Below, piece after piece: positions 7,392-16,709 of a DNA stretch of 64,000 nucleotides; positions within the stretch are counted from its first letter, which is position 1, and every line of letters starts with the position of its first letter. A program made the translations under genes and the position numbers. Origin of the DNA: JBALVT01 sp036960305. Its GTDB lineage: Bacteria > Pseudomonadota > Gammaproteobacteria > Pseudomonadales > Halieaceae. The notes below the pieces were generated by a model, which had not been told where the DNA came from, did no database searches, and saw only the letters and a program-made list of their open reading frames with translations. The DNA lies in the NCBI GenBank assembly GCA_036960305.1, contig JBALWA010000003.1:152196-216195 (forward strand), written 5' to 3'.

Positions 7392-9902
7392 CTAGAAGTT
7401 GTAGCGCCCCTGAAGACCAATAATTCTGGGTTCCTCTATCCAGTGGCCATATATACCGGCACTCAACGGAGCGTCGGTGGCAAACGTGTAGGTATTCTCA
7501 TCGGTTAGATTTCGTCCATATAGCGAGACTTCCCAACGATTCTCGCCCGATGCGATTGCCACACTGGCATTAACCTTTACATAGCTGTCCTGAAGGGTGT
7601 TTTCGTCAAGGTCGACGTCGAGAAAATACTCATCTTTGTAAGCGCCGCTAATATTGAACCGAAGCAGAAGGTCGTTCCAAACGGTTTGCTCGTACGCGGC
7701 GTAGATAAGGCCACTCCACTCCGGGGCGTTTGGCCCTCTCTCTCCGCTTAAATCCTGGAAGCAGGTCGCCCCCTCTTGGGCCACTTGATAGATCGTACAA
7801 GGGGCATTTTCATAGTCATCGAACTCAGAGTCCAGATAGGCCAGGCTTGCTCCCAGTTCCCATTGATCGCTAAGCGCATACTGCCCCTCTAGCTCTACGC
7901 CCTGACTGGTAATAGAGGCTGCGTTTGAAACGGTGAAACTGGTTCCGCGAAAAGAGGTAACCTGTAAGTCTTCAACTTGAGTCTGGAAGACGGTAGCGCT
8001 CAGTCTAGCGCGGTTGTCCCAATAACTGCTCTTGATGCCAAGCTCCCAGGCTTGGGCCTGTTCGTCCTCAAACTCAGTACCCTCCGCAGGCGAGCCATCT
8101 GGATTCGATGTGTCGGCCGTTGGGTTGAATCCGCCTGATTTGTATCCTTCGACGTATGATAAATACACCATCGTGTCGTCCGATGCATCCCAGCGTAGCC
8201 TAACCGAAGGATCGAAGTGGCTTTCTTCGCGCTGCAGTTTCTGGTTTGAGGGATAGGTCGACAATAAACCCCAGGATACAGCGGTCAAGGCCGTATTTTG
8301 GGCATCCAATGCGCCTGTTGGAACACCGTTATTATCGATTACGATCACGCCATCAGATGGCGCCCCAACGCCCACTGCAACTTTCTTCAATGACTCTTTA
8401 TTGTCCTCCGACCACCGACCGCCAATATCGAGCGCCAGCGAGTCAGATAAATCAAAGCTAAGCTCGAGAAATACGGCAGTGGAGTCGTTCTCGCTATCAA
8501 AGCTGTATTGGTCCATTAGCACAGCTTGTTCAGCTCCAATAAGCGCTGCACCCGCCGGGTCAAACAGGGCCAACACTGACCCATTCCATAAGCTATTGAT
8601 GCCCAGGGCTGACAGTGGGAGAGGTGGTAAATCTGGATTCAATACGTTGGCGGGAATCTGTCCAAGCATGCCCCCCAATGTTCCGTCAATATTATTTTGA
8701 TAGGCCATATTCACGGTTTGGTCTTCATAGTACACGCCGGCAGTGAAATTGAAAAAGCTGTCATAATTGCTGGATATCCGAAATTCCTGGCTAAAAGAAT
8801 CCATCTCTTCACCGCCGGCTCCCTGTGCAACGTTACCGGGATGAAAATCGACATCAAGCGACTGTTTAAACTCAAAGTCCGTATAACCGGTCAGCGAGGT
8901 GATCGTAAGTTGATCGAGTTGCCAATCGAGACGCAGCGACGCTTGGCTCGCCTCAGTTTTCTCCTCATCATACGGCGCCCAATCACGGTTGCCAGTCCAG
9001 GATTCATACTCCTTACTTCCCGTGGCAGCAGTAAAACCGGGTGTATTGAAGGCGGCTAAATCCCCCAACACGTTGAGCACGGTGAGCGCTGTAGTTCCAG
9101 CGAGAGTTTCGTCAAGCAAGTCCGAATTCGCCACTGCATTGACTTGCTCGGTTCCTTTGCCGTCCATTTCCGTATGCGCTATCTTGCCGACAATTCTCAG
9201 TGATTCCGTCGGCTGCCACACCAGTGAAAGACGGCCTATGGTGTCATCTCGCTGCTGTACGTCTTTATCGATATACACGTTATCCACGTAGCCATCGGTC
9301 TCCTGGTAGCGCAGCGCCAGTCTCGCTGCGAAGGTATCCGTAAGACCGCCGCTAAAAACCGCGGTACCGCGGGCCGTACCGTATTCAGGCTCTATGTCAG
9401 CCAACAGGTAGCCACTAAAATCCTCACCAGGGCTTGGGTTGGCTGTCTCTACCTTGATAGCGCCTGCTACCGTGTTTTTTCCAAATAGCAGGCTTTGCGG
9501 ACCGCGAAGAACCTCGATCCGGTTCAAATCAACAAGCGACAAGGTAAATTGGCGACTACGGGGCTGGTAGATTCCATCCACGTACATTCCCGCGGATTGC
9601 TCAAAGCCCGCATTCATGGAGGAACCGATACCGCGTATATAGATACTACTGGTAAGCGCGGTTCGTCCAAGTTGAAGTCCTGGCACCTGAGAGCTTAGTT
9701 GTTCCAAATTGGTAATTCCCTCGCGGATCAGGGTCTCGCCATCCACTACCGAAACAGCCACAGGTGCGTCCATCAGGCTTTCAGTCTTTTTACGTGCCGT
9801 GACCAGTATCTCTTCAAGCACCTGAGCGTAGACGATTTGGGGGCTGGTCAGCAGATATTGAGCAGCAACTGTCGCTACAACTAATTTGTGCATCTTATTC
9901 AT
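7392..9902 (-). CDS. TonB-dependent outer-membrane receptor (copy 1)
   Basis: Outer-membrane ligand-gated porin energised by TonB. From the ATG at 9902 the product has 836 residues: a signal peptide ending at VYA, a TonB-box-like EEILVTARK, a plug domain (VRGPQSLLFGKN-type motif near residue 120) and a long beta-barrel ending in the aromatic RYNF terminus that outer-membrane proteins use. The ATG 69 bases further upstream would precede the signal peptide and is disfavoured. It is a close paralogue of the receptor at 13875-16385, with the same length and many shared segments. A TetR regulator gene lies just upstream in the same direction. The ligand is probably a hydrophobic substrate of the surrounding enzymes (inferred from position). 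Confidence 0.92.
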   Translation of the reverse strand: MNKMHKLVVATVAAQYLLTSPQIVYAQVLEEILVTARKKTESLMDAPVAVSVVDGETLIREGITNLEQLSSQVPGLQLGRTALTSSIYIRGIGSSMNAGFEQSAGMYVDGIYQPRSRQFTLSLVDLNRIEVLRGPQSLLFGKNTVAGAIKVETANPSPGEDFSGYLLADIEPEYGTARGTAVFSGGLTDTFAARLALRYQETDGYVDNVYIDKDVQQRDDTIGRLSLVWQPTESLRIVGKIAHTEMDGKGTEQVNAVANSDLLDETLAGTTALTVLNVLGDLAAFNTPGFTAATGSKEYESWTGNRDWAPYDEEKTEASQASLRLDWQLDQLTITSLTGYTDFEFKQSLDVDFHPGNVAQGAGGEEMDSFSQEFRISSNYDSFFNFTAGVYYEDQTVNMAYQNNIDGTLGGMLGQIPANVLNPDLPPLPLSALGINSLWNGSVLALFDPAGAALIGAEQAVLMDQYSFDSENDSTAVFLELSFDLSDSLALDIGGRWSEDNKESLKKVAVGVGAPSDGVIVIDNNGVPTGALDAQNTALTAVSWGLLSTYPSNQKLQREESHFDPSVRLRWDASDDTMVYLSYVEGYKSGGFNPTADTSNPDGSPAEGTEFEDEQAQAWELGIKSSYWDNRARLSATVFQTQVEDLQVTSFRGTSFTVSNAASITSQGVELEGQYALSDQWELGASLAYLDSEFDDYENAPCTIYQVAQEGATCFQDLSGERGPNAPEWSGLIYAAYEQTVWNDLLLRFNISGAYKDEYFLDVDLDENTLQDSYVKVNASVAIASGENRWEVSLYGRNLTDENTYTFATDAPLSAGIYGHWIEEPRIIGLQGRYNF
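7393..7416. repeat. 24-bp direct repeat, copy inside the TonB-receptor gene end
   Basis: Identical to 5883-5906 in the same orientation. The two copies lie 1.5 kb apart and enclose the whole DUF3089 gene with its upstream region. This copy is the true 3' end of the receptor reading frame, with its stop at 7392-7394. Confidence 0.8.
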
Positions 9903-10132
9903 ATCACGTCCATTTCTTATAGTTAGAGGCAGGCACCGGTCACTTCCTATTGGGAAAGTAGCCTGCCCCATTGTGAAGTATTGCTCGATTTTCTCTACTC
10001 GGATTTACAGAAGGGTTTGAAGGTTTGCCGACTTAGTATAACCCTTTGTTTTTTAAGTATAATATTTTTATATTTTTGTCGGTGACTTGATACACGGTAG
10101 TCGTTGTTCATGTTTTTGAGGACAAAATATAA

Positions 10133-10768
10133 CTATGTGTCGAAAGTGAGATAGGCGAATTGCAGACGCAGAACATGCTCCATCAAATCCGGAGACTCCA
10201 GCACTCGGGCGCTCTCACTGGTCGCCAATCCCGCCGACGCCGCTACGATTATTCCAGCAGCAAGCTCCAGGTCTTCGACGACGATCTCACTTCGGTGTGC
10301 TTCAAAAATCCGTACAGTATCAGCGACGAGGTGATCGTACGCAGCCTTCCGCTTCTCTCGAAACTTCCCGGCCAGCAAAGTCTCCAGGGCTTGAATTAGC
10401 GCTGGGTCCTGCTCAAACGACTCCAGTATAAGCTCCAGCCAGGCGCGCAGAGTCTCGATCAACGATGGCTGAATCGCAAGATTGGACGTCGCTTCCACCA
10501 GTTTCAAAACTGCCTGGTCAACAATTTCTCTGTAGATGTCCTCCTTGTTTTTGAAGTACTGATAAAGGGTTCCAACACTATATCCCGCACGACTTGCGAT
10601 CCTGTTTGTTGTCGCCCTTTCAAAACCTTCATCGATCAAAACCTGAACGGCAGCTTGTAAAATAGTTCTGATTGTCCGCCGTGACCTTTCCTGCTTACCC
10701 TGGCTTTTCAATGATCTATACCCATTTTGGCTGAGCGCTCTAATTACGAGCAGCAGAACACTGAGCAA
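10133..10768 (-). CDS. TetR/AcrR family transcriptional regulator
   Basis: One-component repressor. The N-terminal helix-turn-helix follows the family pattern: RTILQAAVQVLIDEGFERAT, then TNRIASRAGYSVGTLYQYFKNKEDI, then a helical ligand-binding domain. The most upstream in-frame start is a TTG at 10768 without a clear ribosome-binding site. Family alignment needs only a few residues before the KQERSRRT segment, so a TTG at about 10711 is also possible. The gene is followed 230 bases later by TonB receptor 1, which it may control. No operator was recognised with confidence between them, only AT-rich sequence. Confidence 0.85.
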   Translation of the reverse strand: MLSVLLLVIRALSQNGYRSLKSQGKQERSRRTIRTILQAAVQVLIDEGFERATTNRIASRAGYSVGTLYQYFKNKEDIYREIVDQAVLKLVEATSNLAIQPSLIETLRAWLELILESFEQDPALIQALETLLAGKFREKRKAAYDHLVADTVRIFEAHRSEIVVEDLELAAGIIVAASAGLATSESARVLESPDLMEHVLRLQFAYLTFDT

Positions 10769-10933
10769 CTGTTAATATTTTTATCAAAGTCGAACATGTA
10801 TTTCCAATTGAACAAAATCCCATAATAACGAGCAGGAGTAAACACGTATCGAGACGTCAGGAACACTTTCCCAATCTCTTATTGAGTTGTCGGTAAGTAA
10901 ACTCACAGCCAGTAGCAATATAGGGATTACTTT

Positions 10934-11143
10934 GTGGTAAGTTTGCGCGCGCGATTACTCTGTACGTTTTTGACGATTTACTTTAAGCCGGTTTGGCGAA
11001 CTGAATTTGGGGTGGAGGAAATTCGCAAAAAAGCTAGGGGATTGGAGGCTCTATTCCCAAAGCTGCCCAAGGGAGCCGCAATTTGCAGAGAAAATACCGA
11101 CGGCATGCCAATCTGGATATCAGTTAGCGTCCCTGCGCCATAA
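10934..11143 (+). pseudogene. N-terminal fragment of an HSL-type alpha/beta-hydrolase (esterase)
   Basis: A GTG with AGGG eight bases upstream opens a frame encoding MVSLRARLLCTFLTIYFKP and then a basic, Leu/Pro-rich segment (EALFPKLPKGAAI). This resembles the cap-forming N-terminus of hormone-sensitive-lipase-type esterases. The frame stops after 69 codons, before any HGGG or GxSxG motif, and its end runs into the 3' end of the oppositely oriented hydrolase gene. I read it as a truncated gene. The assignment rests on N-terminal resemblance only. The rest of the gap between the TetR gene and 11124 shows nothing else I can support. Confidence 0.45.
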
Positions 11144-12125
11144 AGCGCCGAATTTCCGCCGCTATCTCATCAGGGCGATCTTCTTGCAGGAAATGGTTGC
11201 CACCCTCAATCACACGGGTTTCGGCCTGAGGCAGTAGCGCCTGGTTTCTGGCGAAGGACTCTGGATCTGACTCGATACTGAGTATCGGATCCTCAGTGCT
11301 CCAGATAAAAACTGCGGGTTTGCCAGCCCAGCGCAGTGTAATACCTGTCGCTATCTCATCAAACAGCCGCTCTTCCAGCTTGGCCTTGGAAAACAAATTC
11401 ATCGTTGCGTGGACCCGACACTTGCCTACTTCACCCTCGAAAGGGTTGCTGTAGACAGCCAGGGCTTCGTCAGATAGAGACGCTGTAGTGAGATGTTGCA
11501 TCACTACACGTATCAAGAATGGGTAAACCTTCTCCAGCAGTGGCCGCGGCTTGGAAATATACTGCCTGCTAAACTCCATTAGCCCATCCAGGGAGCCAAG
11601 CCAGGGCGGCGTTAGCGCTGTATTTAAGACAATCAAATGACTAAGCTTGTCAGCAACCCGCATGCCAGCTGCCGCTCCAATTGGGCCACCCCAGTCATGG
11701 ATAACCAGCGCCATATCGTCAAGCTGCATCGTTCCGATGAATAACTGGAGTTGATCAGCCAGGTAGAGCGGGCCCACAGCGCTGCCATCCCGCGGGCAAC
11801 TGGATTGTCCAAACCCGACATGGGTCATGGCGATACATCGAAATTGAGTATCCTCATCACCACATAAACCCTGAATGATATACCGGTAGAGATAGGCCGA
11901 AGCGGGATAACCGTGCACCAGTAGCAAGGGCTTCCCTTGTGGGTTGCCCTCGTCATAATAATGGACGCGGTTACCATTGGGGAGTTCCAGGAAATGGTCA
12001 GGGAATGCAATGTCAGGCCGGGGCTCGCCATCGCTACAGCCCGTTGCCAGGCAACAGAAACCAAGTATCCAGTAGGCCGAATAACGGCTGAAAAAACCTG
12101 GGCAGCGTCTATATTTTCGAAACAT
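11124..12125 (-). CDS. alpha/beta-hydrolase lipoprotein, haloalkane dehalogenase/epoxide hydrolase type
   Basis: The 333-residue product begins with a signal and a plausible lipobox LATGC (Cys30), so it should be a lipid-anchored envelope protein. The alpha/beta-hydrolase core shows the oxyanion loop HGYP at 71-74, nucleophile Asp144 in HDWGGP and His311 in GGNHF. Asp-Trp after the elbow is shared with haloalkane dehalogenases, but the residue after HG is Tyr rather than the Asn/Glu that stabilises halide. Dehalogenation is therefore uncertain, and epoxide or ester hydrolysis is equally possible. It is the last gene of a series with the two genes upstream. Confidence 0.82.
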   Translation of the reverse strand: MFRKYRRCPGFFSRYSAYWILGFCCLATGCSDGEPRPDIAFPDHFLELPNGNRVHYYDEGNPQGKPLLLVHGYPASAYLYRYIIQGLCGDEDTQFRCIAMTHVGFGQSSCPRDGSAVGPLYLADQLQLFIGTMQLDDMALVIHDWGGPIGAAAGMRVADKLSHLIVLNTALTPPWLGSLDGLMEFSRQYISKPRPLLEKVYPFLIRVVMQHLTTASLSDEALAVYSNPFEGEVGKCRVHATMNLFSKAKLEERLFDEIATGITLRWAGKPAVFIWSTEDPILSIESDPESFARNQALLPQAETRVIEGGNHFLQEDRPDEIAAEIRRFMAQGR

Positions 12126-12197
12126 CTATAAATCACTTATCAGTTCTATGAAGTCGACATGAGATCAACCGGTATCGGCAAGACTAGTAGCTGACGC

Positions 12198-12590
12198 TCA
12201 GGTCATCATTGGTGGCCGAGTACATCTCAAGAGCCAGAATAGAAGCAGCGCAGAGAGCACCTCCAGCGATATTGCTACCTGAGAATAGGCACTATAATCC
12301 TGGTGAAACAACGTCAGTATCACCCTCGGCAAGGCGACCCCTAGAGAGACAAGCAGCATCGCCATTAACACTGCGCGAGTATTCTGCTCTTTAGCAGCAC
12401 CCCACAGACATAAAGCACCAAAGGCCAAATGCAATCCGCCGTAAATTACCTGTAGTTCAATACGGCCTGTCACACTGTCCGCGCTAATGCCGATTATATC
12501 TGTCAGCAGCTCAGGTTGAAAAAGTTGTATCGAGCCCTGGGCAACAAATAAAATACCCAGAACGGCGAGTACAACTCTAGCGGGGTTCAT
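12198..12590 (-). CDS. DUF4345-like small integral membrane protein
   Basis: A 130-residue protein with about four transmembrane segments. The IELQVIYGGLHLAFG segment near residues 43-57 is characteristic of DUF4345 proteins, whose function is not established. Its ATG overlaps the stop of the upstream metal-dependent hydrolase gene (ATGA, 12587-12590), so the two are translationally coupled. Confidence 0.72.
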   Translation of the reverse strand: MNPARVVLAVLGILFVAQGSIQLFQPELLTDIIGISADSVTGRIELQVIYGGLHLAFGALCLWGAAKEQNTRAVLMAMLLVSLGVALPRVILTLFHQDYSAYSQVAISLEVLSALLLFWLLRCTRPPMMT

Positions 12591-13453
12591 GCAGCCGTTT
12601 TATCAACAGTGGGCAAACCTGCATACAGCTCCTCGTTCCAACGCTGCATCAGCTCCATATCTTCATGGGTATGGGTCAGCTTGTACCAGGGCAAGATGTA
12701 TTGCAGTATATTTAGGCACAGCCCCCGCATCGGGCCGGGATAAATCCACAGATAGCGGAATAACTGCAAGCGGTCACGCAGGGTTATCTTGTGCCCCATC
12801 CCCTTGGCAGTCACCTTTATGCCCTTGCTCAACATGGTAAGGACGGGAATGGCGCGCCAGGTGGTATATAAACGGTGCCAGTAATTGTCACCGAAAAAAT
12901 ACAGATACTGATCATTGCTGACTGCGGCGTGTTCAGCTTCCTCCAGAAAGTGGTAGAGAAATAACCTGTCGACCTGGGGATGAATGCCCTTGCGCAAGGT
13001 GTCCGCCTGCAGGTAAACCTGTGCAAAAGAGTACAGCCCATGTTCGCCAACTGCCACTACTCCCAACATATCTCTTGGTGATAGCCCGGCAATTGCTTTA
13101 TCGACCACACCGCTGAAAAAATCCTGCATGGCATCGATATCGTAACCCTGCGTCTTCAAGTGGTCGTTCAGAATGCGATGATTGGCGGAATGTTGAGCCT
13201 CCTGCGCAATCATGTCCCGGGCGTCTTGTTTCAGTTTTTCATCGCCGGAAATACTTTCAAGTGTCGGTAGCAGGGTTTTGACAAAAAAACTTTCAATAGG
13301 GGTGGCACCGGCTGAAAAACCAGCCCATAGAAAACTCACCAGCATCGTGGGGTTGTCAACGAATTTGGCTTCCACATCAGAGAAGTCCCAATTGAGATCC
13401 CTTCTGACGCAGAGGTCAAATGGAGTCTGGGACATAGTTGTATTCTCGCTCAC
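12587..13453 (-). CDS. predicted metal-dependent hydrolase (COG3687/PF10118 type)
   Basis: Predicted di-metal, ferritin-fold-like protein of 288 residues without a signal peptide. Clustered acidic and His residues appear as ARDMIAQEAQHSANH in the first third and YHFLEEAEHAAVSND in the middle, the pattern of this family. The start chosen is GTG at 13453, which has GGAAGG six to eight bases upstream; an ATG lies 18 bases further in. The family is widespread in gammaproteobacteria beside lipid and hydrocarbon genes, but no reaction is proven. Overlaps the DUF4345 gene by four bases. Confidence 0.75.
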   Translation of the reverse strand: MSENTTMSQTPFDLCVRRDLNWDFSDVEAKFVDNPTMLVSFLWAGFSAGATPIESFFVKTLLPTLESISGDEKLKQDARDMIAQEAQHSANHRILNDHLKTQGYDIDAMQDFFSGVVDKAIAGLSPRDMLGVVAVGEHGLYSFAQVYLQADTLRKGIHPQVDRLFLYHFLEEAEHAAVSNDQYLYFFGDNYWHRLYTTWRAIPVLTMLSKGIKVTAKGMGHKITLRDRLQLFRYLWIYPGPMRGLCLNILQYILPWYKLTHTHEDMELMQRWNEELYAGLPTVDKTAA

Positions 13454-13726
13454 AATCTTCCTTCCTTCCAAAAACGGTAGTTACAGTTTCGATGTTAAAA
13501 ATATAAGCTACCCTTCAGTTTATTGATACTCGCATTGATTTCCCCCACTCAAGATGAGGCTAATACGTTGATTTTAAGGTATAAAAACGGTGGGACGGGA
13601 AGGTACAGAGCGGATTGGTCACTAACATCGCTCAGGTTTTTACGGAATCAGGTGTGCCGTTTTACCTGCAGGTCGGTGTAGCCCATCACAAAATTGGATT
13701 CCACCCGGGTCGGCTCAGCCATCACC

Positions 13727-13822
13727 TCAAAATGAGAGAAGCGTGCCACCGGTACTGGCCCTGTCGGTATCCAGATAAGGAAACGTCGCGTCCTGACCGG
13801 ATAGCTGTTTTAGTGTCGACAT
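13727..13822 (-). pseudogene. WS/DGAT N-terminal fragment with intact ribosome-binding site
   Basis: An ATG with AGGA eight bases upstream opens 31 codons starting MSTLKQLSGQDATFPYLDTD and then stops. The pattern LSGxDAxFxYLExxxA is the usual beginning of WS/DGAT acyltransferases. Nothing of the remaining 450 codons follows in this frame. A second frame continues for about 40 codons to a stop at 13648-13650, but I could not assign it. The start lies 53 bases after the stop of TonB receptor 2, so an intact ancestor would have been the next gene of that operon. The rest of the gap 13454-13874 holds no gene I can support. Confidence 0.55.
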
Positions 13823-13874
13823 ACAATGAGTCCTGGAAGTGATCGGCCGAGGGTGCCCCCGGCCGGGATACCTA

Positions 13875-16385
13875 TCAGAAGTTGTATCCAAACTGGACAC
13901 CAACGACCCGTGGCTCCTCGATCCACGACGCCATAATACCGCCACTCAGGGGCGCACCAAGTGAAGACGTGATCGTTGCCTCGTCAGTCAGGTTGCGGCC
14001 ATATACGGCGAGGTCCCACTTTCCGTCAAGCGTCGACATCCCGAGGCGACCGTTGATCTTGGTATAGGCGTCCTGCTGCCCGGCCTGGTCGAGCGAACCC
14101 TCGGTGAAGAAGTCGCCCTTGTAGGCCAAGTCCATACGCGCGTTCAGCAACCAGTTACTGAAAACTTCACGAGTGTAGTCGACATACATCGTGCCGCTCC
14201 ATTCCGGGGCAAAAGCCCCGCGTTTACCCGACAAATCCTGGGCGCTACAGCCGTCGGACTGTTGCCTGATCGTACAGGGCGCTCCCTTGTAGGAGTCGTA
14301 TTCATGATCGAGGAATGTCAAGGCTCCGCCTATCTCCAGTCGGTCGCTAACAGCCACCTGGGTTTCAAGTTCCACACCCTGTACAGTAACCTCAGCGGCA
14401 TTGCCCACCTTGAAAGTCACTCCCTCAAAAGAAGTAACCTGCAAATCTTCAATCGTGGTATTGAACAAAATAGCGCTCAATCGCGCCCGGCCGTCCCAGA
14501 CCGTAGATTTCACGCCCAACTCCCAGGCCTCGGCAGCTTCGTCTTCGAATTCAGTGTCATCCCCTACTGATCCATCCGGGTTGGCTGTATCGGGGGAAAA
14601 ATTGAACCCGCCGGACTTATAGCCCTGGGACCACGACAGATAAACCATGGTGTCGTCAGTGGCCTCCCAGCGCAGGCGCACGGCGGGGTCAAAGTGCTCC
14701 TCTGAGCGGGTAAGATCCTGATCATGCGGGTGGGTATTGAATGGACCTCCCCAGATTGCTCGCAGTAATGCAGTGCTCAGTGGGTCCAGATCGCCGGTAG
14801 CAGACCCGTCAGCATTGATCGCGATGATGCGATCATCTGGCGTCCCGGTTCCCAGAGTAACGCTCTTGCGTACATCTTTCGTATCTTCGGAATAGCGCAC
14901 TCCGAAGTCCATTGTCAGAGAGTCGGTCAAGTCATAGCTGACTTCAGCAAATACGGCCTTAGTTTCAGACTCCTGGTCGAATTCTGGCGAACGGATAATA
15001 CTGATCATTTCTGTGCCTGCCAGGGGTGTCCCCGGGGCAAGCACATTACCATTCCAGACACTGTTTATACCTAAGGCAGCTAGCGGTACAGCGGGAAAGT
15101 CCGGATTCAGTGCATTGGCGGGTAACTGCCCGAATACGCCTCCCAGGCTACCGTCGATAAAGACATCGGTGAATGTCTCCAATTCCTGTTCTTCGTAATA
15201 CATCCCGAGAACAAAATTAAATCGTCCGTCGAAGTTGGAGGCAAGGCGCAGTTCCTGACTGAATAATTCCAGAGTTTCTCCGTCGAGATCATGAACCACA
15301 TTTCCACCGTGGAAATCAACGTCATGATTCTGGTAAAATTCGAAATCAGAGTAACCCGTTAAACCGGTAATCGTATAATCACCCAGCTCCCAATCAAAAC
15401 GCAGTGATGCGGCGGTCGATTCTGTGGTTTCAAAATCGCCATCGTTATAGCCGGTGTTGCCATTCCAGGTGTCATACTCCTTACTTCCGGTTGACGCTTG
15501 GTAGCCCGGCGCTTCTAAAGCGGCGATAGTACCCATGACGCTGGTTAGGGCCAATGCGCTATTACCTGCAAAGAAGTCTCCAAGAATGGATTCATCAACG
15601 ACTGGGGTGACGACTTCGATTCCGTCGGATTCCATATCGGTGTAGGACACCTTGCCTACCAAACGCAGGTTATCCGTCGCATCCCAGGCCAGGCTGAGGC
15701 GCATCATAGTATCTTCCTTCTGCGCCTCATCACGATTGAAGGTGTTATTTTTTACGTAGCCATCCGACTCCTGATAGCGAACAGCAAGTCTCGCTCCCAG
15801 TGAATCGGTAGGAGAACCCGCAATCACTGCTGTGCCGCGTCCGGTACTCTGGTCTGGCTCGTAATCCATCGTTAATGAACCATTCAACTCCTCACCAGGT
15901 AAGGACGTCGCAGTCTCAACTTTAATGGCACCGGCGATCGTGTTCTTGCCGAACAGTGTGCCCTGTGGTCCACGCAGAACCTCTACCCGCTGTAGGTCAA
16001 CCAGCGACTGGGTAAACTGGCGACCACGCGATTGGTAGATCCCGTCAACGTACATACCCGCTGATTGTTCAAAGGCCTTATTTATACCAGAGCCAATCCC
16101 GCGAATAGCGACATTGGTACCTTGGGCAGTGCGGCCCACCTGAAGACCAGGTACCTTGGAGCTCAACTGCTCCATGTTGGTAATGCCCTCTTTGTTCATT
16201 GCTTCTCCACCAACTGCAGTTACAGCCAAGGGCGCGTCCATGAGAGTTTCTTCGCGCTTCCTTGCTGTGATGATGACTTCTTCCAGCATGGGTTGCGCGA
16301 AAGCAACGGTATCAAGAATTACAAACTGTGCCGCAGCCACTGCGAGCACTAGAGTTTTTCGATCAAAAATGGGTTTCATTGCCAT
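13875..16385 (-). CDS. TonB-dependent outer-membrane receptor (copy 2)
   Basis: An 836-residue receptor with a signal peptide ending at AFA, the TonB-box-like LEEVIITARK, a plug domain (RGPQGTLFGKNTIAGA near residue 135) and a beta-barrel ending in the aromatic GYNF. It has exactly the length of receptor 1 (7392-9902) and shares long similar blocks, such as NPDxPxxPLxALGINSxWNG and GYKSGGFN, so the two derive from a duplication. The divergent neighbour is the alpha-methylacyl-CoA racemase. The likely role is uptake of the compound degraded by the adjacent operon (inferred). Confidence 0.93.
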   Translation of the reverse strand: MAMKPIFDRKTLVLAVAAAQFVILDTVAFAQPMLEEVIITARKREETLMDAPLAVTAVGGEAMNKEGITNMEQLSSKVPGLQVGRTAQGTNVAIRGIGSGINKAFEQSAGMYVDGIYQSRGRQFTQSLVDLQRVEVLRGPQGTLFGKNTIAGAIKVETATSLPGEELNGSLTMDYEPDQSTGRGTAVIAGSPTDSLGARLAVRYQESDGYVKNNTFNRDEAQKEDTMMRLSLAWDATDNLRLVGKVSYTDMESDGIEVVTPVVDESILGDFFAGNSALALTSVMGTIAALEAPGYQASTGSKEYDTWNGNTGYNDGDFETTESTAASLRFDWELGDYTITGLTGYSDFEFYQNHDVDFHGGNVVHDLDGETLELFSQELRLASNFDGRFNFVLGMYYEEQELETFTDVFIDGSLGGVFGQLPANALNPDFPAVPLAALGINSVWNGNVLAPGTPLAGTEMISIIRSPEFDQESETKAVFAEVSYDLTDSLTMDFGVRYSEDTKDVRKSVTLGTGTPDDRIIAINADGSATGDLDPLSTALLRAIWGGPFNTHPHDQDLTRSEEHFDPAVRLRWEATDDTMVYLSWSQGYKSGGFNFSPDTANPDGSVGDDTEFEDEAAEAWELGVKSTVWDGRARLSAILFNTTIEDLQVTSFEGVTFKVGNAAEVTVQGVELETQVAVSDRLEIGGALTFLDHEYDSYKGAPCTIRQQSDGCSAQDLSGKRGAFAPEWSGTMYVDYTREVFSNWLLNARMDLAYKGDFFTEGSLDQAGQQDAYTKINGRLGMSTLDGKWDLAVYGRNLTDEATITSSLGAPLSGGIMASWIEEPRVVGVQFGYNF

Positions 16386-16709
16386 ATCCTCATGGGGTTT
16401 TTCTGCTGTTCGCAGAAATTATTTAATTCGACTCACTGATACTGTCGAGGCATCTGCCGAGGTGAGTTTGTCAGGGCTATAGTATTAAGGTTTTTGGCGA
16501 GTGACTTGCCGCTAAGAACAAATTGCTTAGCTATACGGTCAAATGCGGATCATGTCTGTATAGACAACAAGTTTCATCGTTCGGCGAAGCGAATTTTGTA
16601 TGTGGATGCATAATCCAATAACAGGTTACGTGGGCTGAAACTCTTGAGAGCAGACAGCCTGTGGATCAACACCGCTTTTTATACAAATCCAGAATCGGGA
16701 GATAACCAT
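16386..16709. other. 324-base divergent intergenic region with one imperfect operator-like repeat
   Basis: No gene is seen between TonB receptor 2 and the divergent racemase. It must hold both promoters, but I recognised no strong -35/-10 pair. TGTCT-GTAT-AGACA at 16553-16566 is an inverted repeat with 5-base arms and could be an operator. Confidence in that is low. Confidence 0.35.

Noticed and set aside
9903..10132. TATAA-N5-TTATA repeat as a TetR operator
   Set aside because: It lies in a long AT-rich stretch where such symmetry is expected by chance.
11124..12125. Firm call as haloalkane dehalogenase
   Set aside because: The second halide-binding residue is missing, so only the wider hydrolase group is supported.
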